DNA of 6,815 bases from an uncultured Clostridia bacterium (GTDB lineage Bacteria; Bacillota; Clostridia; TANB77; CAG-508), in assembly GCA_948585895.1 (NCBI GenBank), contig CAPBNZ010000081.1, positions 1-6,815 on the forward strand, read 5' to 3'. The notes under the pieces were generated by a model. The model was not told where the DNA came from and ran no database searches. It saw only the letters and a list, made by a program, of their open reading frames with translations. A program made the position numbers and the translations under genes. Numbering within the stretch: the first letter of the stretch is position 1; the number at the start of each line of letters is the position of its first letter. Shown one piece after another: positions 1 through 6,815 of this stretch.

Positions 1-34
1 AGAAAGATATAAAAGCTACAAAGGAGGAAAGAAA

Positions 35-361
35 ATGGCAGATTTAGAAGAAATAAGCAAGATATCAGGTGTTTTTGGAGGGGCTGAATTAAGTAATTCC
101 ACAAATGAACAAGAAATACAAGTAAATGCGGGAACTATTAGACAAGAAGGAAGTAATCTTCCAACTAAAGTAGGATTTTGGAATAAATTCAAAGCATTTT
201 GGTTACAAGACATCGATTGGAATAGAGAAATAAAAGTAGAGCTAACACCATATCAACAAAAAATAGAAAACGAAATCAATGAATTTTTACACCAAGAGAT
301 TACTTGGGAAAAAGTACATGATTTCTTATTCCAAGAAATTAGCTTTAGAAGTAAGAAATAA
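35..361 (+). CDS. Unrecognised 108-residue protein
   Basis: I do not recognise this protein family. The start is the ATG at 35, seven bases after a strong ribosome binding site (AAGGAGG, 21-27), so it is probably really translated. The N-terminal half (residues 1-45) is polar and low in complexity (Asn, Glu, Ser, Gly rich) and looks disordered. The C-terminal half (about 46-108) is rich in aromatic and charged residues, with many Trp, Phe, Glu and Lys, and looks like a compact alpha-helical domain. There is no signal peptide, membrane segment or cysteine motif, so a cytosolic protein is expected. The window starts just upstream, so it may be the last gene of an operon; a hairpin about 90 bases downstream could terminate it. 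It has no in-frame CGG codon and no frame break. Confidence 0.75.
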   Translation: MADLEEISKISGVFGGAELSNSTNEQEIQVNAGTIRQEGSNLPTKVGFWNKFKAFWLQDIDWNREIKVELTPYQQKIENEINEFLHQEITWEKVHDFLFQEISFRSKK

Positions 362-448
362 TAGCTATCAGATGTTCTTTGAGGATGTTATGAATCTATC
401 AAAATGGAATCTTAATAGAATAATTGTAAATTTTTAGTGAATTAATTA

Positions 449-489
449 AAAAGTATGGCAAAACAAAAGAAATTATGCTATACTTTTTT
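449..489 (+). terminator. Hairpin with T-run after the 35-361 gene
   Basis: AAAAGTATGGCA (449-460) can pair with TGCTATACTTTT (476-487) in a 12-bp stem with one G-U pair and a 15-base A-rich loop, running into further T residues to 489. This fits an intrinsic terminator for the upstream gene, although the loop is long and the stem is AT-rich. The downstream arm also contains a promoter-like element, so its role is uncertain. Confidence 0.5.
456..484 (+). promoter_or_regulatory. Possible extended -10 promoter for the radA operon
   Basis: TGCTATACT (476-484) matches an extended -10 element (TGnTATAAT-like). A poor -35 candidate, TGGCAA (456-461), lies 17 bases upstream. It is the best sigma-A-like candidate before radA, but it overlaps the hairpin at 449-489 and the -35 match is weak. 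Confidence 0.3.
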
Positions 490-661
490 GTTGTATAGGC
501 TTATCGGAATAAAAAATAAGAAAAGTAGAAAGAGCAAACTAAAGAAAGGAGTAGGAAGTTTCTTAATGGAGTTAGAAGACAAAAGGCAGTACAGATACTA
601 AATTATTAGTAACGGAAAAAGCAGCTAATAATGTCCAAAGAAGGAAATATTCCCAATTGAC
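490..661 (+). other. radA upstream region with two tiny ORFs, probably leader
   Basis: No convincing gene lies here. An 11-codon ORF (566-601) starts with ATG seven bases after AGGAAG (553-558), so it could be translated. A second mini-ORF (631-660) ends with TGA one base before the radA ATG, which could couple translation. The frame starting at 579 is open through this region and into radA but has no recognisable content; it could be a gene remnant or chance. CGGA occurs at 505 and 613, but stop codons lie just upstream in the relevant frames, so neither is a recoding site like those in radA and disA. Confidence 0.35.
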
Positions 662-2024
662 ATGGCGAAAAGTAAAACAATTTTTGTTTGTAATGAATGT
701 GGAAATGAATCAGCTAAATGGCTTGGTAAATGCCCAGCTTGTAATAGTTGGAACAGTTTTTTTGAACAGAAAGTAGTAGAGAGTAAAAATAGTAGTTTAA
801 AACAAAAAGATTTAAAAAATAATATACCACAGAAGTTAAATTCTTATGAGGCAAAAGAGACAATAAGAACTTCTACAGGTTTTAAAGAATTAGATAATGT
901 TTTAGGTGGCGGATTAGTAAAAGGATCGTTAGTTTTGTTACGGAGGAGAACCTGGAATAGGTAAGTCCACTTTGATTCTTCAAATTTGTGATAAAGTAAA
1001 AGGAGAAGGGAAAGTTTTATATGTTTCAGGAGAAGAATCAGCAGAGCAAATAAAAATGAGAGCAGATAGATTAAACATTAAAAATGACGACATTTTATTT
1101 TTAGGAGAGACAGATATAGATATAGTAAATCAAGCAATTCTTGATAGTAATCCTAAATTAGTTATTATTGATTCAATTCAAACCATGTATTCAGAAGAAC
1201 TATCAGCAGCAGCAGGAAGTGTAAGTCAAGTTCGAGAGATTACTTCACAAGTAATGAGAGTTTGTAAATCTAGGGCAATTACTACGATAATCATTGGACA
1301 TGTTACGAAAGAAGGAAATATAGCAGGTCCAAGAGTATTAGAGCATATGGTAGATACTGTTTTATATTTAGAAGGAGAAAGGTATTTTTCCTATCGAATT
1401 TTAAGAGGTGTAAAAAATAGATTTGGTTCAACCAATGAAATTGGTATGTTTGAAATGAGAGAAGAAGGAATGTGTGAAATTACTAACCCATCTGATATAC
1501 TAATTTCAGAGCGAGAAGATAATCCTTCAGGTTCTTGCATTGTTTCAAGTATGGAAGGTACAAGACCAATTTTAGTAGAATTACAAGCATTAACGACACA
1601 GACTATTTATGGTTATGCAAAAAGAACAGCAAATGGAATTGATTTTAATCGATTAGCTTTATTAATTGCTGTATTGGAAAAAAAAGCAGGATTAATGTTA
1701 AATTCACAAGATGTGTATTTAAATGTAGCTGGTGGACTAAGAATTAATGAACCTTCTATTGATTTAGGAATTCTTATGGCAACAGCCTCTAGTTTTAAAA
1801 ATAGTCCTATTCCAAAAGATATGGTAATTATTGGAGAGGTAGGTTTAACAGGTGAAGTTAGAAGAATTAATTTAATTCAAAAGAGATTAAAAGAAGTAGA
1901 AAGGTTAGGGTTTAAGACTTGTATTATTCCAGAAAGTAACAAAAAAGACTTGAAAGATACCTATAATTTAGATATAATAGGTGTCAGAAATGTAAACGAA
2001 GCAATGAAAAAAGCTCTAGGATAG
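662..2024 (+). CDS. radA: RadA/Sms DNA repair ATPase, +1 frame break at CGGA 941
   Basis: RadA (Sms) is a RecA-like, DnaB-like ATPase that processes branched recombination intermediates during repair. Read through the frame break it gives 453 residues, the usual family length. The N-terminal zinc finger has C10/C13 and C24/C27. The Walker A GGEPGIGKST (about 94-103, K101) begins exactly at the break, the Walker B aspartate is near D170, and the KNRFG motif is at about 251-255. A Lon-like C-terminal domain follows from about 270. Frame 0 runs to codon 93 (TTA), meets CGG at 941-943 and would stop at 962-964. Skipping one base and reading GGA at 942 restores the whole protein. The ATG at 662 fits the family N-terminus, but the only nearby purine-rich site (AAGGA, 641-645) is too far for a good ribosome binding site. 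disA follows after 31 bases, a pairing common in Firmicutes. Identification is secure; whether the product is made depends on recoding at 941. Confidence 0.93.
941..944 (+). other. CGGA +1 recoding site 1 (radA)
   Basis: The codon after TTA (938-940) in the incoming frame is CGG. Without a shift, reading continues through seven residues (RRRTWNR) to a stop at 962-964. With the C skipped or CGGA read as glycine, the next residues are GGEPGIGKST, the RadA Walker A. The following bases make CGGAGGA, the same heptamer as at 2212. There is no slippery repeat allowing TTA to re-pair as TAC, so ordinary P-site slippage does not explain it. Confidence 0.85.
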
Positions 2025-2055
2025 AGAAGGCTTAAATAAAGAAGGGAGAGTAATT

Positions 2056-3125
2056 TTGAGAAAAAGAAAAGAAGATAATATTACAGAAATTCTAAAATTA
2101 ATTGCTCCAGGAACACCAATTAGAGATGGACTAGAAAATATACTAAGAGCTAAAACAGGAGCTTTGTTATTAATAACAGACAATAACCAAGTATTAAAAG
2201 AAGTAGTAGATCGGAGGATTTACGATTAACGAAGAATATACTTCTGCTAAATTATATGAATTAGCTAAAATGGATGGTGCAATTGTATTAAGTGGAGATT
2301 TAAAAAGAATTTTATATGCGAATGCACAATTGATACCATCACGAGAAATTGTAACATTAGAAACACGGAACCAGACATAGAACAGCAGAGAGAACAGCAA
2401 AACAAACAGGGGAATTAGTGATTAGTATATCGCAAAGAAGAAGTATTATTACAGTTTTTAAAGGGCATGATAGATATATATTAGAAGATACAGATGTTGT
2501 ATTAAATAAAGCAAACCAAGCAATCCAAACGTTAGAAAAATATAAAAAAGTATTTGATAACAAACTAAGTTTATTAAATGAATATGAATTTAATGATATT
2601 GTAACACTTGAAAACGTAATAGTAGCCATTCAAAGAGCAGAAATGGTAATGCGAATTGTAGAAGAAATACAAAGACAAATGTATGAATTAGGAAATGATG
2701 GAAGACTAGTAGGAATGCAATTAGAAGAACTAATTGGAGGCTTAGAAAAAGAAGAATTACTAATTATAAAAGATTATATGGTTTCTTCAAAAAAGAAACA
2801 AACACCAGAGAAAATACTTGAAAAATTAGAACTATTAGAATATTTAGATTTAGCCAATGAGAATACAATAGCAAAATTACTAGGATATGAAAACTTTGAT
2901 AATTATGACGAAGTTGGTGTTTATACAAAAGGATATCGTATTTTAAATAAGATACCAAGAATGCCATCTAACATTGTAGAAAATTTAATCAATTCTTTCA
3001 AATCATTCCAACATATATTAGTAGCAGATATAGAAAGTCTGGACGATGTAGAAGGAATTGGAGAAGTAAGAGCAAGAGCAATCAAGCAATCACTCAAAAG
3101 AATGCAAGATCAATTTGTATTTTAA
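2056..3125 (+). CDS. disA: DisA diadenylate cyclase, two +1 frame breaks at CGGA
   Basis: DisA condenses two ATP into cyclic di-AMP and, in B. subtilis, scans DNA for damage as an octamer. The TTG start at 2056 lies six bases after AAGGGAG (2043-2049). Reading through both breaks gives 355 residues, close to the roughly 360 usual for the family. The catalytic domain has DGA at about 73-75 and GTRHR at 104-108, the two nucleotide-binding and catalytic motifs. A helical linker follows, and the C-terminus has a helix-hairpin-helix DNA-binding motif ([10 protein letters not shown]). The first break is at CGG 2212, between VVD and GGF; frame 0 would stop at 2227-2229. The second is at CGG 2366, between ET and GTRHR; that frame would stop at 2378-2380. 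Without both shifts the active site is lost. The next gene starts 26 bases downstream. The family call is very strong. Confidence 0.93.
2212..2215 (+). other. CGGA +1 recoding site 2 (disA, VVD-GGF)
   Basis: The incoming frame reads GTA GTA GAT and then CGG, followed by a stop four codons after the CGG (2227-2229). Reading GGA at 2213 restores VVDGGF, which matches the conserved DisA sequence from memory. The context CGGAGGA is identical to site 1, but the preceding codon (GAT rather than TTA) is not shared. Confidence 0.85.
2366..2369 (+). other. CGGA +1 recoding site 3 (disA, ET-GTRHR)
   Basis: The incoming frame reads GAA ACA and then CGG AAC CAG ACA TAG. Reading GGA at 2367 gives [15 protein letters not shown], the signature catalytic segment of DisA. 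The site sits 154 bases after site 2, so a full-length DisA needs two successive shifts. Downstream bases are AACC, as at site 4 (AACT), unlike the GGA repeats of sites 1 and 2. Confidence 0.85.
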
Positions 3126-3151
3126 ATAAAAAGAAGAAGGAGAAATAAAAA

Positions 3152-3940
3152 ATGAAAACAAAGAATATAATATGGATAATTGCACTAATTTTGGTAATAG
3201 TATTAATAGTGACATTAGGATATGGATATTATAAAAGAGTAACTATACAAGTAAAAAATCCAGTGGCGATGATGGAAGTTGAAAACTTTGGTTCCATAAA
3301 GATAGAACTATATCCAGAATTAGCACCAGAAACAGTAGCAAATTTTGTAACACTTGCTAATAGAGGATTTTATAATGGGTTAACCTTTCATAGAATTGTA
3401 AAAGATTTTATGATACAAGGAGGAGATAAAGAAGGAACAGGACAAGGTTCAGCAACTCAAAAAGATTTAAAAGAGAATGGAGAAGATACTCCTTATACAA
3501 TAAAAGGAGAATTTATAGCAAATGGGGTAGAAAACAATAAATTAAAATTTGAAGAAGGCATATTAGGAATGGCAAGAAGTGATTATACTTCATATTCTCC
3601 AACATTAACAGAAGAATCTTATAACTCAGGAAGTTCACAATTTTTTATTACAACAAAAGCTACTACATCACTAAATGGATACTATACAGCATTTGGTAAA
3701 GTAATAGAAGGGTTGGATGTTGTACACAAAATAGAAGAAGTAGAAGTAAAGGCAGCAGATAATGCACAAGAAAGTGGGAATACAGAAGTAAGTACACCAG
3801 TAAATCCACCTAAGATTTCCTCACTAAAGGTAGAAACATATGGAGTAGATTATGGATTACCAAAAATGTTAGAGCCATTTGATTATATGTCATGGATGTA
3901 TAAGCAATATGGAATAGATTCAAATACATTGGGGCAATAG
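3152..3940 (+). CDS. Membrane-anchored cyclophilin-type peptidyl-prolyl isomerase
   Basis: Cyclophilins catalyse cis-trans isomerisation of Xaa-Pro bonds and assist protein folding. The 262-residue protein has an N-terminal hydrophobic segment at about 6-24 with positive charge on both sides and no lipobox cysteine, so it is probably an uncleaved anchor with the enzyme outside the membrane. The cyclophilin domain spans about 40-210. FHRIVKDFMIQGGD holds the equivalents of the human cyclophilin A catalytic Arg55, Phe60 and Gln63 (here R81, F86, Q89), and SQFFITT and AFGKVIEGLDVV follow. The position of cyclophilin Trp121 appears to be Ser, as in many cyclosporin-insensitive bacterial enzymes. 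A Pro/Ser/Asn-rich stretch and a short C-terminal tail with several Tyr and Met follow the domain. The start ATG has a clear AGAAGGAG site just upstream and lies 26 bases after disA, so the gene is probably cotranscribed with radA and disA. It contains no CGG codon. Confidence 0.9.
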   Translation: MKTKNIIWIIALILVIVLIVTLGYGYYKRVTIQVKNPVAMMEVENFGSIKIELYPELAPETVANFVTLANRGFYNGLTFHRIVKDFMIQGGDKEGTGQGSATQKDLKENGEDTPYTIKGEFIANGVENNKLKFEEGILGMARSDYTSYSPTLTEESYNSGSSQFFITTKATTSLNGYYTAFGKVIEGLDVVHKIEEVEVKAADNAQESGNTEVSTPVNPPKISSLKVETYGVDYGLPKMLEPFDYMSWMYKQYGIDSNTLGQ

Positions 3941-4019
3941 TTTTTTTGATAAATATATATATAAATTTTCTTTTTGAACAAAATCAGAAAATATAATATA
4001 AAAAAAATTAGAAAAATGG

Positions 4020-4049
4020 TTGACAAATGGGGTAGAGATAGGTTAAAAT
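4020..4049 (+). promoter_or_regulatory. Sigma-A-type promoter for the tRNA pair
   Basis: A perfect -35 (TTGACA, 4020-4025) is followed after 18 bases by TAAAAT (4044-4049), a good -10. The first tRNA begins 36 bases downstream. This is the clearest promoter in the window. Confidence 0.75.
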
Positions 4050-4084
4050 AATATATGTGTTCATGTGAGGCGCATGTAAACAAT

Positions 4085-4162
4085 GGTGGATGTAGCGTAG
4101 TTGGTTAACGCGCCAGTTTGTGGCACTGGAGACCGTGGGTTCGAGTCCCATCTTCCACCCCA
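4085..4162 (+). tRNA. tRNA-His (anticodon GTG)
   Basis: A cloverleaf can be folded by eye. The anticodon stem is CCAGT/ACTGG (4113-4117/4125-4129) and the seven-base loop carries GTG at 4120-4122. The D-stem is GCGT/ACGC, the T-loop is TTCGAGT, and the CCA end is encoded (4160-4162). The extra 5' G at 4085 opposite the discriminator C73 is the identity element of tRNA-His. The acceptor stem has a T-T mismatch at pair 6-67. Confidence 0.95.
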
Positions 4163-4175
4163 TTTAAATAAATAT

Positions 4176-4250
4176 TGGGCTGTAGCCAAGCGGTAAGGCA
4201 CCAGACTTTGACTCTGGCATGCGTGTGTTCGAATCCCACCAGCCCAGCCA
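4176..4250 (+). tRNA. tRNA-Gln (anticodon TTG)
   Basis: The acceptor stem TGGGCTG/CAGCCCA is perfect and CCA is encoded (4248-4250). The anticodon stem CCAGA/TCTGG encloses CTTTGAC with anticodon TTG (4208-4210), so it reads CAA and CAG. The T-loop is TTCGAAT. Pair 52-62 of the T-stem is a T-C mismatch (4226/4236). It lies 13 bases after tRNA-His and is transcribed with it. Its anticodon cannot read CGG. Confidence 0.95.
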
Positions 4251-4266
4251 ATAAGAAGTTTCGTCG

Positions 4267-4316
4267 AACTTTTTGAAAAGCTTGATACAAGTTAGTTTCA
4301 AGACTATTAAAAAGTT
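4267..4316 (+). other. Nested inverted repeats in the tRNA trailer
   Basis: AACTTTTT (4267-4274) can pair with AAAAAGTT (4309-4316), and inside it CTTGA (4281-4285) pairs with TCAAG (4298-4302). This two-stem structure lies between tRNA-Gln and the terminator. It may be a processing structure or chance in AT-rich DNA. Confidence 0.3.
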
Positions 4317-4336
4317 TGATGAACACAAAAACTTAA

Positions 4337-4364
4337 ACCGTTTCAAAAGAAACGGTCTTTTTTT
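4337..4364 (+). terminator. Intrinsic terminator of the tRNA operon
   Basis: A perfect 8-bp stem, ACCGTTTC/GAAACGGT with an AAAA loop, is followed by C and seven T residues. It ends transcription from the promoter at 4020. Confidence 0.9.
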
Positions 4365-4366
4365 GA

Positions 4367-4687
<321 letters not shown>

Positions 4688-4796
4688 CATAGAACGGCAA
4701 AGCATTTTAGAGTTTTTAAAAAATTATACTATATTGGTTTATTTGTGTTATTTATAAGAAAATTAAAGAGATAGTAATAATAAATATAAAAGCTCT

Positions 4797-4838
4797 AAAA
4801 GTGCTAATAGCTAAAACTATGCTATGTGGCACTTTTTT
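4797..4838 (+). terminator. Intrinsic terminator upstream of the recombinase
   Basis: AAAAGTGC (4797-4804) pairs with the GCACTTTT beginning at 4829, with an inner ATAGC/GCTAT stem, and ends in a run of six T. It could end transcription from the 4403-4687 gene and insulate the recombinase. The 109 bases between that gene's stop and this hairpin are AT-rich, with no coding signal that I see. Confidence 0.75.
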
Positions 4839-4857
4839 GTTGCCTTTCTATTCATAA

Positions 4858-6703
<1,846 letters not shown>

Positions 6704-6729
6704 AAAATTAATTTATGGAGGAATTGAAA

Positions 6730-6815
6730 ATGGAAAATAAAGAATTAAAAGAAAATAATATTGATAATAAATATGGAATTGAATATACAAAAGTTGGAGA
6801 TTACTATATGCCCAA
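6730..6815 (+). CDS. TnpV-like transposon protein, N-terminal part
   Basis: The ATG at 6730 lies eight bases after GGAGG (6717-6721) and 26 bases after the recombinase stop. Only 28 complete codons are visible. The segment IEYTKVGDYYMP resembles the N-terminus of the small TnpV proteins found beside site-specific recombinases on clostridial transposons, whose biochemical role is not established. The gene runs off the window. The call rests on this short match plus context. Confidence 0.65.
   Translation, partial: MENKELKENNIDNKYGIEYTKVGDYYMP

Noticed and set aside
505..616. CGGA at 505 and 613 upstream of radA
   Set aside because: Stop codons lie immediately or shortly upstream in the frame where CGG would be a codon, and no conserved protein follows.
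910..913. CGGA at 910 in radA and at 4675 in the small unknown gene as further recoding sites
   Set aside because: Here GGA is already in frame after GGC or AGC; CGG is not an in-frame codon and no shift is needed.
938..944. Classic prfB-like +1 slippage with an upstream Shine-Dalgarno element
   Set aside because: No stop codon sits at the shift, no consistent SD-like element lies a few bases upstream of the four sites, and the preceding codons cannot re-pair one base forward.
662..3125. radA and disA as ordinary decaying pseudogenes
   Set aside because: All motifs and full lengths are intact apart from single-base breaks of one identical type; random decay would give varied indels, stops and missense changes.
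4176..4250. tRNA-Gln as the decoder of CGG
   Set aside because: Its anticodon is TTG, reading CAA/CAG; reassignment of CGG to glutamine would also not restore the frame.

Overview
This window comes from a low-GC Gram-positive bacterium, most likely a member of the Clostridia. The evidence is AT-rich codon use, strong AGGAGG-type ribosome binding sites, a radA-disA gene pair, and a large serine recombinase followed by a TnpV-like gene. The species cannot be named from the sequence alone.

Layout. Positions 35-361 hold an unrecognised 108-residue protein, followed by a hairpin/terminator near 449-489 and a leader of uncertain function. Positions 662-3940 look like one operon on the + strand: radA (DNA repair ATPase), disA (c-di-AMP synthase and DNA-integrity scanner) and a membrane-anchored cyclophilin-type peptidyl-prolyl isomerase. 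A TTGACA promoter at 4020 then drives tRNA-His(GTG) and tRNA-Gln(TTG), which end at a strong terminator (4337-4364). Next come an unrecognised 94-residue protein (4403-4687), a second terminator (4797-4838), and the mobile-element part: a 606-residue large serine recombinase (4882-6703) and the start of a TnpV-like protein (6730 to the window edge).

The outstanding observation is that three otherwise intact genes are interrupted by four +1 frame breaks of the same form. At 941 (radA), 2212 and 2366 (disA) and 5356 (recombinase), the upstream frame meets an in-frame CGG codon. Conserved protein sequence resumes one base later, with the GGA of CGGA read as glycine. The restored motifs are the RadA Walker A (GGEPGIGKST), the DisA VVDGGF and GTRHR motifs, and the recombinase P-GTCPLGY junction. 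I found no CGG read as arginine anywhere in the window, while CGA (8 times) and CGT (5 times) are. This suggests that CGG is an unassigned or hungry codon, and that CGGA is decoded either as a four-base glycine codon or by a +1 slip at an empty A site. If confirmed, it would be a translational recoding system shared by core genes and a mobile element. Sequencing error or decay cannot be excluded from one window, but four identical motifs in three intact genes argue against random causes.
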